Assembly: GCA_000720995.1 (NCBI GenBank)
Contig: JOEL01000036.1
Coordinates: 1-64,000, forward strand
Origin: Streptomyces celluloflavus
GTDB taxonomy: Bacteria; Actinomycetota; Actinomycetes; Streptomycetales; Streptomycetaceae
Direction: 5' to 3'
Length of the DNA: 64,000 bases
Position numbers and translations under genes: made by a program
Notes under the pieces: generated by a model
Database searches by the model: none
What the model was told of the DNA's origin: nothing
What the model saw: the letters and a program-made list of their open reading frames with translations, nothing else
Part shown: piece by piece, positions 35,507 to 44,333 of the stretch
Layout: each line of letters begins with the position of its first letter
How positions within the stretch are numbered: position 1 is the stretch's first letter

Positions 35507-36745
35507 ATGCGTGTTCTGTGCACCGCGACCGGCTCGCCCTCACACGGCCGGGCCCTGCTGCCACTGGCCCGCGCGCTGGCCGCGGCCGGTCATGAGGTCA
35601 CGGTGGCGTCGACATCGGACGTGGCGCCGGTCTTCGCCGCCGACCAGGTCACCGTGTCCGAGTGCCTGCCGCAGTTGCAGCTCGCACCGCCGTCCACCGC
35701 GGCGGCACCGTCCGACGCGGCCGGCCCGCCGGTCCCCGCCGGCTCCCCCGATTCCCCGGCTCTCGGCGCCGATCCCGAAACGAATCCGCATCTCCGGATG
35801 ATGCTGGAACGGCTCACGGGCGCCCAGGCCACCGAAGGGCACCAGGCGCTGCTGACGCTGTCCCGCGAGGCGCGTCCCGACGTCATCATCCGCGACGGCA
35901 TGGACCTGGGCGCCGTGCTGCTGGCGGAGCAGCTCGGCATCCCGCATCTGCCCATCCCCTCCGGCCTGGTCAACATAATCGATCCGGCGGCCCTGTTGCC
36001 GGGCCTGAACCGGCTGCGCGAACAGCTCGGGCTGCCCGTGCAGGACGACCCCGCGTCGCTGTACCCGTACGGCCGGTTCGACTACCTGCCTGCCGAGTAC
36101 TCCTTCGCCCGTTTCCCGGCCACCGTCCTGGCCTACCGGCAGACCACCGTCGTGGACCGCACCGCCGGGCTGCCGGACTGGGTGACGCGCCTCCCCACGG
36201 ACCGGCCGCTGGTCTTCGCCGCGGTCGGTACCGCCCTGCCGATGGTCCGCGCCATGCTGGCCGAAGGCACCCCGCTCCCGCAGGGGATGACCGATCCCTC
36301 CGAGGTGCTTCGGTCGATCATCGCCGGACTGTCGGAGCTGAACTGCACCGCCGTGGTGGCGACCGCGGACATACCGCTGCACGACGTCCGGCCGGGCCCG
36401 AACGTCCATCTGACGGACCGGCTGGCGCAGCCGCTCCTGCTGGAGTGCGCCGACCTGTTCGTCACCCACGGCGGCTACAACAGCATCCGGGAGGCGGTGC
36501 GCACCGGTACGCCCATGGCGGTCCTGCCGAACTTCGGCGACCAGCCGCTCAACGCGGAGCGGGTACAGGCCCTCGGCCTCGGCCGGCACCTCACCGACAC
36601 CCGGCCCGAAGCGCTCGCCGCCGCCTGTCAGGACCTTCTCGACGACCGTGCCGTCGCGGCCCGGACGCGCCAGGCACGGCTCGCCACGCTCGCCCTGCCG
36701 GACATCGGCCAGGCCGCGGCCGATCTGGAGAAGCTGGTCTCCTGA
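35507..36745 (+). CDS. UDP-glycosyltransferase family protein (GT1, macrolide-type)
   Basis: The protein has 412 residues, GT-B fold. The N-terminus ([20 protein letters not shown]) is a GT1 acceptor domain; the C-terminal donor domain shows [19 protein letters not shown], with the HGG sugar-nucleotide motif, then [20 protein letters not shown]. It transfers a nucleotide-activated sugar to a small hydrophobic acceptor. No sugar-biosynthesis genes are near, so a self-resistance or xenobiotic-tailoring role is possible (inference). ATG 35507 has GGAAGAGG upstream. Confidence 0.9.
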   Translation: MRVLCTATGSPSHGRALLPLARALAAAGHEVTVASTSDVAPVFAADQVTVSECLPQLQLAPPSTAAAPSDAAGPPVPAGSPDSPALGADPETNPHLRMMLERLTGAQATEGHQALLTLSREARPDVIIRDGMDLGAVLLAEQLGIPHLPIPSGLVNIIDPAALLPGLNRLREQLGLPVQDDPASLYPYGRFDYLPAEYSFARFPATVLAYRQTTVVDRTAGLPDWVTRLPTDRPLVFAAVGTALPMVRAMLAEGTPLPQGMTDPSEVLRSIIAGLSELNCTAVVATADIPLHDVRPGPNVHLTDRLAQPLLLECADLFVTHGGYNSIREAVRTGTPMAVLPNFGDQPLNAERVQALGLGRHLTDTRPEALAAACQDLLDDRAVAARTRQARLATLALPDIGQAAADLEKLVS

Positions 36746-36784
36746 CCCGCGTCACGGCTGCCCCGGTCCGCTACGAACGGGGCT

Positions 36785-36822
36785 CGCGGTCCCTCCGGCA
36801 GGTGTGCGCCGGAGGGACCGCG
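36785..36822 (+). terminator. Terminator after the glycosyltransferase gene
   Basis: A perfect 15-bp stem (CGCGGTCCCTCCGGC) with an 8-base loop lies 39 bases after the stop. Confidence 0.8.
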
Positions 36823-37024
36823 GGGCCGACCGAGTCGCCGCGAGCGGCCATCCGGCCGTACGGACGGGAGTGGCGGTCCATCTCCTGCGTCACCGGCAGC
36901 GGTACGCGGGCGGGCCCGGAAGACCGGCGGCGTCCGTCCGGCTCCGGAGGGTTTCGGAGCCCGATGTAGTGTCGGGCACGTCCGCCCGGCGGTGTCCGGG
37001 ACGTACGGCGAGAGCGAAAGCCCT

Positions 37025-37996
37025 ATGACGTTGGCGTATCTGCCGAGCCCCTCCCAAGGGGTCTGGTATCTCGGTCCGTTGCCGATCCGCGCGTATGCGC
37101 TGTGCATCATCGCCGGCATCTTCGTCGCGGTGTGGCTGACCGGACGGCGCTGGGCCGCGCGGGGCGGCAACCGCGAAGACATCGCCGATATCGCGGTGTG
37201 GGCCGTACCGTTCGGCCTGCTCGGCGGTCGGCTGTACCACGTGATCACCGACCCGGAGCTGTACTTCGCCGCCGGGAAGGAGCCCATCCGCGCCCTGTAC
37301 GTCTGGGACGGCGGGCTCGGCATCCCGGGCGCCGTCGCCCTCGGCGCCGTCGGGGCGTGGCTGGGCTGCCGCCGGCGCGGCATCACACTGGCCCAGTTCG
37401 CGGACGTCGCCGCCCCCGGTCTCATCCTGGCGCAGGCGATCGGGCGGTGGGGCAACTACTTCAACCAGGAGTTGTACGGCGGCCCCACCGACCTGCCCTG
37501 GAAGCTGCTGATCGACCCGGCGCACCGGCCGGCCGACAGCCCCGATATCGCCTTCTACCACCCGACGTTCCTGTACGAGTCGCTGTGGAACCTCGGTGTG
37601 CTGGCGCTGCTGCTCTGGCTCGACCGGCGCTACCGGCTGCGCCACGGCCGCCTGTTCGCCTGCTATGTGCTCGCCTACTCCGTGGGGCGCGCCTGGATCG
37701 AGGCGCTGCGCATCGATCACGCCAACCACTTCCTGGGCCTGCGGCTCAACGACTGGGTCTCCGCCGCCCTGTTCCTCGGCGCGCTGTGCTACCTCTACGC
37801 GACCCGGCACAAGGGGGCCGGAGATGACCGGCCCGGCGATCCGGCATCCGACGCCCCGCAGTCCGGCCCCGACGGGCCCGGGGACTCCCGGCCCACCGGC
37901 TCTCGGCCCACCGGCACCGAGTCGGACGACACCCGGTCCCCGGACGCGCCACCGGACACCGGGGCCGAGCCCGGTCCGCACGACAAGGCGCCCTGA
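37025..37996 (+). CDS. lgt: Prolipoprotein diacylglyceryl transferase
   Basis: The protein has 323 residues with about seven membrane segments. It carries the Lgt signature as IGRWGNYFNQELYGGPTDLP, plus PIRAYALCIIAG near the N-terminus and FYHPTFLYESLWNL. It transfers diacylglycerol from phosphatidylglycerol to the lipobox cysteine of prolipoproteins. A Pro/Asp-rich cytoplasmic tail of about 60 residues ends the protein, usual in Streptomyces copies. Streptomycetes often have two Lgt genes; whether this is the main one cannot be told here. Confidence 0.93.
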   Translation: MTLAYLPSPSQGVWYLGPLPIRAYALCIIAGIFVAVWLTGRRWAARGGNREDIADIAVWAVPFGLLGGRLYHVITDPELYFAAGKEPIRALYVWDGGLGIPGAVALGAVGAWLGCRRRGITLAQFADVAAPGLILAQAIGRWGNYFNQELYGGPTDLPWKLLIDPAHRPADSPDIAFYHPTFLYESLWNLGVLALLLWLDRRYRLRHGRLFACYVLAYSVGRAWIEALRIDHANHFLGLRLNDWVSAALFLGALCYLYATRHKGAGDDRPGDPASDAPQSGPDGPGDSRPTGSRPTGTESDDTRSPDAPPDTGAEPGPHDKAP

Positions 37997-38056
37997 CGAC
38001 AGGCGCCGCGACGGCGCACCGCCCGCGGACCATGGCGCGGTCGGCTGTCCGCGGCA

Positions 38057-38473
38057 TCAGCTGTCGAGCGTGATCGTGTTCTCGGCCCGTTCGCCGGATT
38101 CTTCGCCGGCCGGACCGCCGGGATGCTCCGTCACGAGGGCCGCAACAACCTGGCGGAGCTCACCGAAGGATCCTCGGGCTTTCCCGTGGCGGGCGGACGA
38201 GGTGCGGTGCCCGTCGCCCGTTCCGCCGAGTTCGTCGGCCGGTGCACGGCTGCCCGGCAGAGCCGGACCGGTGGGCCGGCCGGGGCAGGAGCCCGCGTCC
38301 TCGGTCCGCGTGAGGTGGACGCTGTAACTCTCGGAGCCGTCCTGGAACCCCGTCACGCCTGCCGGTTGCCGAGGTGCCGGAGACGGCGACGTGCGCGCCG
38401 AGGTGGTGGAGAAAGGCCGCTCCGCGCCGGAGGACGGCTGCCGCGCCTTCGCATGCGGTCCGTCCGCCCCCAT
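38057..38473 (-). CDS. Possible hypothetical protein
   Basis: An open frame of up to 138 residues ends with FGELRQVVAALVTEHPGG and ENTITLDS. Its third codon positions are strongly G/C in the final 50 codons, which suggests coding, but the N-terminal half is low-complexity and no ribosome-binding site or family was recognised. It may be a short gene with a later start, or a degenerate gene. Confidence 0.3.
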   Translation of the reverse strand: MGADGPHAKARQPSSGAERPFSTTSARTSPSPAPRQPAGVTGFQDGSESYSVHLTRTEDAGSCPGRPTGPALPGSRAPADELGGTGDGHRTSSARHGKARGSFGELRQVVAALVTEHPGGPAGEESGERAENTITLDS

Positions 38474-38826
38474 CGCCAGGACGGATGTCCGCGCGCGAAG
38501 CCGGCTCGTGAAGGGCTGCGTCCCGCGTCCGGGCGAGGAGCGATCGAGGCCGGTCCCCGGACGATGTTCGACGGGCCCGGCCCGCTCGGCGAGGGCCGCA
38601 GCGCCGGACGGCGGCCCCGCGCTGCGACTGGTGTGCCCGGGACGGCGCGATGGCGGCGCCGTCCCGGCCGGCTGCTGCGGATGCGCGCCGAGCGCGGGCC
38701 AGTCACGAGGAAGGGCCCGCGTACACCGGCGGCGGGTGCCGGACCGCCTGTCCGGAGTCCGGTCGGCGGACGGTCGCGGACCGTGCCGGCCGGTGCCTCC
38801 GGAGGCGTTCCCGGACGTTTTCCGCC
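38474..38826. other. Stretch without a recognised gene
   Basis: About 350 bases of very GC-rich sequence where open frames on both strands give only Arg/Gly/Pro-rich text. Confidence 0.35.
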
Positions 38827-39048
38827 TTACCGCCAGCTGTCCCAGAAGCCCCAGTCGCCGCCCAGACAGCCCTCACCGAAGACGGGGTTGCCTTCGATGA
38901 CGCCCGCGGTGAGGCCACAGACACCGAACTTGCCGACGCCGCCACGGTTGGATTCGTGGTCCCTGCCGCCGGCCAGGGCGGAGCTCGCACCGCCGAGGAC
39001 GATGGTGACGGCCAGGGCACTAGCAGCGATCGCGGCGCGAATGCGCAT
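38827..39048 (-). CDS. Very small secreted protein with two cysteines
   Basis: The protein has 73 residues. A Sec signal peptide (RIRAAIAASALAVTIVLGGA, cleavage near ALA-G) is followed by a mature peptide of about 47 residues, rich in Gly, with two Cys (GVCGLTAGV and GEGCLGGD) that could form one disulfide and an aromatic end, WGFWDSWR. ATG 39048 has GGAG five bases before it. No family is recognised; the shape recalls small secreted surface-active or signalling peptides, but there is no chaplin motif. Confidence 0.7.
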   Translation of the reverse strand: MRIRAAIAASALAVTIVLGGASSALAGGRDHESNRGGVGKFGVCGLTAGVIEGNPVFGEGCLGGDWGFWDSWR

Positions 39049-39317
39049 ATTTACTCCATGAGGATCGGGTTGAGATATCGGTCCCCTCAGGGATCACCTG
39101 CACCAATGCCCCCAAAACATCCGTTCAGCCAATCGCCGCACAGAATGCGTACGTCCCGGTGAGCGGACCCCGGACCGTCGGCCCCGTCCCCACCACGGAG
39201 CGCAAGAGGGCCTCGTGACGTGGACTCAATTCCGATGGCGGGCCGGGACGGCGCCCCCGCCCGCTCCGGGAGGCTGGCAAGCTGTGCCGGACGCGCAACG
39301 CGGTTCAGGCACGGCAC

Positions 39318-39349
39318 TTCGGTTCGGGCGTATTTCGGTTCGGGCGTAT
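39318..39349. repeat. Two tandem 16-bp repeats before the methyltransferase gene
   Basis: TTCGGTTCGGGCGTAT is repeated perfectly head to tail, ending 13 bases before the start codon and next to the ribosome-binding site. A degenerate third copy (GGTTCAGGC) precedes it near 39302. The placement suggests an operator or translation-control element; otherwise 39049..39317 shows nothing. Confidence 0.8.
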
Positions 39350-39362
39350 ATGGAGGCGATCC

Positions 39363-40412
39363 ATGAACGAAGACCTTCGCGAGGCGGACACCGAGGCAGC
39401 GGGGCGGCGGAGTTCCGCCCAGGTCGTCGAGGAGGCGCTGGGGTTCCTGTATCCCGCCGCGCTCCGTGCGGCGGCGGCCGTGGGGGTGGCGGACCATCTG
39501 GCCGACGGGCCCCGTACCGCGGCGGAGTTGGCGCAGGCGACGGGCACCGACCCGCGCAACCTCCACCGTGTCCTGCGGCTGCTGGCCACCCGGGGACTGT
39601 TCGAGGAGGACGACCGGGGACGGTTCCGGCTGACCGCGGCGGGCGACGCCCTGCGGACCGACGCACCGGTCTCGGCGCGGTCCGCGGTCCTGATGCTGAC
39701 GGACCGGGCGCTGTGGCTGCCGAGCGGGGAGATGGCCCACTGCCTGGAGAAGGGCACCTCGCCATTCGGCCAGATCTTCGGCATGCCGTTCTTCGACTAC
39801 TTCGCGCAGAACGAGGACACCGCCGCCGTCTTCCACGACGGTATGGCCGCCATGTCCGATGCCGAGAACAAACCCCTCGCCGACAGCTACGGCTTCCCGG
39901 CGACCGGGACCGTCGTGGACGTCGGCGGCGGACACGGCGGCTTTCTGCTGGCCGCGCTGCGCGGCGGGCCGGGGCTGCGCGGGGTGCTCTACGACCGGGC
40001 GCACGTGCTGGCGGGCAACCGGATCGACACATCGGACGTGGCCGGGCGCTGTGCTGTGGAGAAGGGCGACTTCTTCGCGTCGGTGCCGCCCGGGGACCTC
40101 TATCTGCTCAAGCGCATCCTGCACGACTGGGACGACGAGCAGTGCGTGGGCATCCTGCGCAACTGCCGGCGGGCGATGGCACCGGGCGGGCGGGTGCTCG
40201 TCGTCGACGCCGTCATCCCGCCGGGCAACGCCCCGCATCAGGGCAAGACCCTGGACCTGATGATGATGGCGTCCCTGGTCGGCCGGGAGCGGACGGAGGC
40301 GGACTTCGCCGAGCTGTTCGGCGCGGCCGGACTGCGGGTGGCCCGGGTCATACCCACGCCCACCGTGCTGTCGATCGTCGAGGGCGTCGCGGACGGCGAC
40401 GGCCGGCCCTGA
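39363..40412 (+). CDS. SAM-dependent O-methyltransferase (acetylserotonin type)
   Basis: The protein has 349 residues. An N-terminal dimerisation winged helix (ALRAAAAVGVADHLADGPRT ... LHRVLRLLATRGLFEED) is followed by the SAM loop VVDVGGGHGGFLLA and the catalytic-base region LKRILHDWDDEQC, where the His is conserved in small-molecule O-methyltransferases. It methylates a hydroxyl of an aromatic or polyketide-like acceptor; none is suggested by the neighbours. ATG 39363 follows GGAGGCG. Transcription ends at the hairpin at 40493. Confidence 0.92.
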   Translation: MNEDLREADTEAAGRRSSAQVVEEALGFLYPAALRAAAAVGVADHLADGPRTAAELAQATGTDPRNLHRVLRLLATRGLFEEDDRGRFRLTAAGDALRTDAPVSARSAVLMLTDRALWLPSGEMAHCLEKGTSPFGQIFGMPFFDYFAQNEDTAAVFHDGMAAMSDAENKPLADSYGFPATGTVVDVGGGHGGFLLAALRGGPGLRGVLYDRAHVLAGNRIDTSDVAGRCAVEKGDFFASVPPGDLYLLKRILHDWDDEQCVGILRNCRRAMAPGGRVLVVDAVIPPGNAPHQGKTLDLMMMASLVGRERTEADFAELFGAAGLRVARVIPTPTVLSIVEGVADGDGRP

Positions 40413-40492
40413 GGAAGGCCGGCGCGCGTCCCGGAGGCCGCCGGCCGCGACGGGGGCCCGGACTTCGGCGGTGTCCGCATGACGACGGGTCA

Positions 40493-40517
40493 CCGGCGCG
40501 TGGCCGCCACGCGCCGG
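40493..40517 (+). terminator. Terminator after the methyltransferase gene
   Basis: A perfect 11-bp stem (CCGGCGCGTGG) with loop CCG. Confidence 0.6.
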
Positions 40518-40578
40518 CTGCCGGGCCGCCGGCCGGGCGCGCGGTCCGGGCCGCTCGCGGGCTCGTTTTGGAGTGCGG

Positions 40579-40588
40579 GAGAATTCTC
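40579..40588. promoter_or_regulatory. Palindrome before the vWA gene
   Basis: GAGAATTCTC, a perfect palindrome in an AT-richer patch 15 bases before the start codon, just upstream of the ribosome-binding region. Possible operator. Confidence 0.3.
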
Positions 40589-40602
40589 AATACGATCCGG
40601 CG

Positions 40603-41874
40603 ATGATCACAAGAAAACGGCTGGCAGCCGGGGTGTGCGGGCTGCTTGCCGCGCTGGCTGTCGGGCTCCTTCCCACCCCCGCCGCCGCTGACGCACCGGA
40701 CACGAAATCCTCCCCCAAGGTCGAGTTGGTGCTCGACGTCAGCGGCTCGATGCGGTCGCGCGACATCGACGGCCAGAGCCGGATGGCCGCGGCGAAGCAG
40801 GCGTTCAACGAGGTGCTGGACGCGGTACCCGAAGAGGTCCAGCTCGGCATACGCACGCTCGGCGCCGACTACCCCGGCCAGGACCGGAAGCTCGGCTGCA
40901 AGGACACCCGGCAGCTCTACCCGGTCGGACCGCTCAACCGCACCGAGGCGAAGGCCGCGGTGGCGACGCTCAACCCCACCGGCTGGACGCCGATCGGACC
41001 GGCTCTGCTGGGCGCGGCCGATGACCTCAAGGACGGTGACTCGACCCGCCGGATCGTCCTCATCACGGACGGCGAGGACACCTGTGCCCCGCTCGACCCC
41101 TGCCAGATCGCCCGTGACATCGCCGCCAAGGGCATCCACCTCGTCATCGACACCCTCGGGCTGCTGCCGGACGCCAAGACCCGCAACCAGCTGAGCTGCA
41201 TCGCCGAGGCGACCGGCGGTACGTACACCTCGGTGCAGCACAGCGACCAACTGCGCAAGCGGGTACACCAGTTGGTGGACCGGGCCGCCAAACCGGTCGT
41301 CACCCCGGTGGCGACCGAGGGCGCGCAGCAGTGCAGCAGCGCCCCGAAGCTCACGGCCGGTCTCTACAGCGACCGCGAGAAGTTCGCCGAGCACCGCTGG
41401 TACCGGGTGGACGTCCCGCCCGGCCAGGAGTTGCGCGCGTCGGTGAGCATCGCCGCCGACCGGGCGGTCAACAACGACTACGGGGTGCTGCTGCGGGCCT
41501 CGACCCCGCAGGGCCGGGAGATCGTCCGCGGCTCGGAGGCGGGTGACGGCCGCACCGATGTGATCTCCTCGGGGCTGCGCTATCCCACGGCCCCGGCCGA
41601 CAAGGCGAGCGGTGACACCCAGCCCGCGCGGACCGTCTGCCTCCAGGTCAGCAACTCCTTCTCGGCGCCCGCCTCGGTCAAGACCGACCCGGGCCTGCCC
41701 GTCGAGCTGAGCATCGATCTGGTGGACGGGCCCGACAACGCGGCCGACACGGCCTTCTTCGGCCTCGGCCACGGCTGGTGGCTGCTGGGCGCACTGGCTC
41801 TCGCCGGTCTGCTCGCCGGTCTGCTGTGGGGCTGGATCTCACGTTGGCGCGTCGCCGTCTGGAGGACCAACTGA
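40603..41874 (+). CDS. Secreted, membrane-anchored von Willebrand factor A protein
   Basis: The protein has 423 residues. A signal peptide covers about residues 1-29 and a vWA domain about 38-225, with the metal-ion site DVSGS at residues 45-49, a Thr-Pro region (GWTPIGPAL), and LITDGEDTC. A beta-rich domain follows, and a C-terminal membrane segment (WWLLGALALAGLLAGLLWGW) with a short basic tail anchors it. vWA proteins bind partners through a metal ion. The gene overlaps the next start by one base, so the two proteins are coupled. Confidence 0.88.
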   Translation: MITRKRLAAGVCGLLAALAVGLLPTPAAADAPDTKSSPKVELVLDVSGSMRSRDIDGQSRMAAAKQAFNEVLDAVPEEVQLGIRTLGADYPGQDRKLGCKDTRQLYPVGPLNRTEAKAAVATLNPTGWTPIGPALLGAADDLKDGDSTRRIVLITDGEDTCAPLDPCQIARDIAAKGIHLVIDTLGLLPDAKTRNQLSCIAEATGGTYTSVQHSDQLRKRVHQLVDRAAKPVVTPVATEGAQQCSSAPKLTAGLYSDREKFAEHRWYRVDVPPGQELRASVSIAADRAVNNDYGVLLRASTPQGREIVRGSEAGDGRTDVISSGLRYPTAPADKASGDTQPARTVCLQVSNSFSAPASVKTDPGLPVELSIDLVDGPDNAADTAFFGLGHGWWLLGALALAGLLAGLLWGWISRWRVAVWRTN

Positions 41875-42707
41875 TGGGCATCGTACGTAAATTGACGGTG
41901 GGCATGCTGGCCGGTGCGAGCCTGTTCGGCCCGGTGGGCGTGGCCGCCGCCGACAGTCCCTCGCCGAGTGCGAGCGCGAGCGACGACGCGAGCGCGGCCG
42001 CGCCGACCGAGGCGGGCACCTCCTTCCGCACCGCGACCGCGATCAAGCTGGACCAGCCGGCCACGGCCGGTGCCTCCACCGGTGACTACCTCTACTGGTC
42101 GGTCCCCGTGGACACGGGGCAGCGCGCCACGGTGAAGGCCAAGGTGACGCTGCCCGAGGCGGCCGCCCGGCACGGCGCCGCCACCTGGCAGCTCGATGTG
42201 TACGACGGGCTCCGCCGTCACCAGGCGTGCAAGTACGGCACGCCGGTCAAGGCGGCGGCCAAGGACGCCCGCACCGTCGAACTGACCTGCTCCCTGCGCA
42301 CGGTCCGCGCCTGGGCCGAACCGTGGGCGAACGATCCGCTGCCGGGCAGCTACTACATCCGGCTGACGGTTGTCGATCTACCGCAGGACGATCTCGGCCT
42401 GCCGGTGCGGGCCGAGGTCTCGGTCGGGGCGACCGACGCGGGCGGTTCGCAGGCGGTGGACGGCATGCTCGCCGCTCCGCTGGTACCCGGTGCCACCGCC
42501 GCGCCGCGGCCGCAACCGAGCGCGAGCTCGACGGCCGCGCAGCCGGTGGCCCTGGACGAGCCGGACGGCGGCTGGTCCTCCGGCTGGTGGTCCGACCGCT
42601 GGATCTGGACCGCGGCCGGCGGGCTGCTGGCGGCGCTCGGGGGCATCGCGGGTTACTGCCTCACCCGGGGGTCCGGCCGCCCGTCACGGGTACCGCCGGG
42701 CTACTGA
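41874..42707 (+). CDS. Secreted membrane-anchored partner of the vWA protein
   Basis: The protein has 277 residues. A signal peptide covers about residues 1-26, a Ser/Ala-rich spacer follows, then a beta-rich domain (FRTATAIKLDQPATAG, YLYWSVPVDTGQRATVKAKV) like the C-terminal domain of the upstream protein. A final membrane segment lies near residues 245-270. ATG overlaps the vWA stop (TGATG). No function is recognised; the coupling implies an equal-stoichiometry surface complex (inference). Confidence 0.82.
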   Translation: MGIVRKLTVGMLAGASLFGPVGVAAADSPSPSASASDDASAAAPTEAGTSFRTATAIKLDQPATAGASTGDYLYWSVPVDTGQRATVKAKVTLPEAAARHGAATWQLDVYDGLRRHQACKYGTPVKAAAKDARTVELTCSLRTVRAWAEPWANDPLPGSYYIRLTVVDLPQDDLGLPVRAEVSVGATDAGGSQAVDGMLAAPLVPGATAAPRPQPSASSTAAQPVALDEPDGGWSSGWWSDRWIWTAAGGLLAALGGIAGYCLTRGSGRPSRVPPGY

Positions 42708-42714
42708 CCCTGCC

Positions 42715-42747
42715 GCGGCGGCCACGGCCCGGTGCCGTGGCCGCCGC
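42715..42747. terminator. Bidirectional terminator
   Basis: A perfect 14-bp stem (GCGGCGGCCACGGC) with a 5-base loop lies between the convergent vWA-partner and RodA-type genes. Confidence 0.8.
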
Positions 42748-42817
42748 CCCCCGCCGCTTCCGTGCGGCCCCCGGACCGGGTTCCCGGCAATTCGGGCCCC
42801 CGTCCGCCCCTGAGGTC

Positions 42818-44014
42818 TCAGGGGCGCAGCGGGCGTTGCAGTCTGATGGCTTCCAGCAGGCCGATGGCGATCCAGCCCGCGAACATCGACGATCCTCCGT
42901 AGCTGACGAACGGCAGCGGCAGGCCGGTCACCGGCATGATGCCGAGGTTCATCCCGATGTTCTCGAACGACTGGAAGGCCAGCCAGGAGACGATGCCGGC
43001 CGCCAGCACCGTCCCGTACAGCTCGGAGCACTCGCGGGCGATCCGGCAGGCCCGCCAGAGCACCACGGCGATCAGCGCGATGATCAGGCCCGCGCCGACG
43101 AAGCCCAGCTCCTCGCCGGCGACGGAGAAGACGAAGTCGGTCTGCTGTTCCGGTACGAACTGCCCGTTGGTCTGGGCTCCGTGGAAGAGCCCCGAGCCGG
43201 TGAGTCCGCCCGCGCCGATCGCGATCCGGGCCTGGCTGGTGTTGTAGCCGACGCCGACCGGGTCGAGCGCGGGGTCGGCGAACGCGGCGAACCGGTTGAC
43301 CTGGTACTGGTCCATGAGGTGGAACTGCCAGACGGCCACCGCGCCGAGCACGCCCGCCGCCAGCAGCCCGATGATCCACCGCGCCCGCACCCCGGCGGCG
43401 ATCAGCACGCCCAGCACCACCGCCGCGACCCCCATCGTCTGGCCGAGGTCGGGGGTGAGCAGGATGAGCAGAGCGGGAAAGCCCGCCACGGCGAGCGCCT
43501 GGAGGACACCGCGGTGGTCCGGGCGCGCCAGCTCGCCCGCGTCCACCCGGGCCGTCAGCACCAGCGCCATCATGAGGATGATCGTGACCTTGACGAACTC
43601 GGCGGGCTGTACGGAGAAGCCGCCGCCGAGCACGATCCAGCGTTTGGAGCCGTTGATGGTCGCGCCGACCGGTGTCAGGACGAGCAGGACCAGCAGGGCC
43701 GTGATGCCGTAGAGGATTGGTGCGAGGTCGCGGACCCGACGGTGTCCCCACCACAGGGTGCCGGCGGCCAGCGCCACCCCGATGCCGGTGTTGGCGACAT
43801 GGCGCAGCAGGAAGAAGTGCGGGTCTCCCTGGTTGAGTACCGTGCGGCCGCGGGTGGCGGAGTAGACGAGCAGGGCGCCGGTCGCCGAGAGGGCGAAGGC
43901 CGCGCCGAGCAGCAGCCAGTCCAGCCGGCGCAGCAGCGAACCGCGCGCCAACAGCCTGCTCCGGAACGGCTTTTCGGGAAGGGCATCACGGATGGGGTAG
44001 GCACGCGAGGCCAC
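42818..44014 (-). CDS. FtsW/RodA/SpoVE family glycosyltransferase
   Basis: The protein has 398 residues with about ten membrane segments. GSKRWIVLGGGFSVQPAEFVK, ILLTPDLGQTMG and FVFSVAGEELGFVGAGLI with PLPFVSYGGSSM are the SEDS signatures; the Asp in TPDLG is the catalytic region known from RodA. It polymerises lipid II into glycan strands with a class B PBP, none of which is in this window. GTG 44014 was chosen because AGGAGG precedes it; an ATG at 44047 has no ribosome-binding site. Confidence 0.9.
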   Translation of the reverse strand: MASRAYPIRDALPEKPFRSRLLARGSLLRRLDWLLLGAAFALSATGALLVYSATRGRTVLNQGDPHFFLLRHVANTGIGVALAAGTLWWGHRRVRDLAPILYGITALLVLLVLTPVGATINGSKRWIVLGGGFSVQPAEFVKVTIILMMALVLTARVDAGELARPDHRGVLQALAVAGFPALLILLTPDLGQTMGVAAVVLGVLIAAGVRARWIIGLLAAGVLGAVAVWQFHLMDQYQVNRFAAFADPALDPVGVGYNTSQARIAIGAGGLTGSGLFHGAQTNGQFVPEQQTDFVFSVAGEELGFVGAGLIIALIAVVLWRACRIARECSELYGTVLAAGIVSWLAFQSFENIGMNLGIMPVTGLPLPFVSYGGSSMFAGWIAIGLLEAIRLQRPLRP

Positions 44015-44130
44015 GCCGCCTCCTGAGCTGTGCGGAATCAGTTCCATGGGATGTGCGGTGGTTCAGCGGTTCGGTGGTCCGGTTGCGCAGCGGCGCAGTG
44101 TTCGGCGGGGGTGTGATCGGCGAACTTGCT

Positions 44131-44155
44131 TGCTGCATTGCGCAACCGTACAACC
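44131..44155. promoter_or_regulatory. Copy 1 of a 25-bp conserved motif
   Basis: Contains CATTGCGCAACCGTACAACC preceded by TGCTG. A copy differing at 3 of 25 positions lies at 54431..54455, also upstream of envelope genes. It is about 115 bases upstream of the RodA-type start. The remaining 44015..44333 stretch shows no gene. Confidence 0.6.
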
Positions 44156-44333
44156 AGAGGCGTGGGCGAACCGTGATCTGCCGCAGAAGTCGCGGGCGGG
44201 GGCGGCGGCGGTCGAGGGCGGTGCGGGGTGCGTACCCGGGCGGGCGGTCCGGCGAGGTGTCGCGCGTCGCCGGACCGCCGGTGTGCGGGCGGCGCGGGTC
44301 AGCCGGGGGCCGGGCCCGGCGCCGCGCGGCGGG

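Noticed and set aside
38123-39061. A 312-codon plus-strand open frame
   Set aside because: Arg/Gly-rich text with no family resemblance, and it overlaps the well-supported small secreted gene on the other strand.
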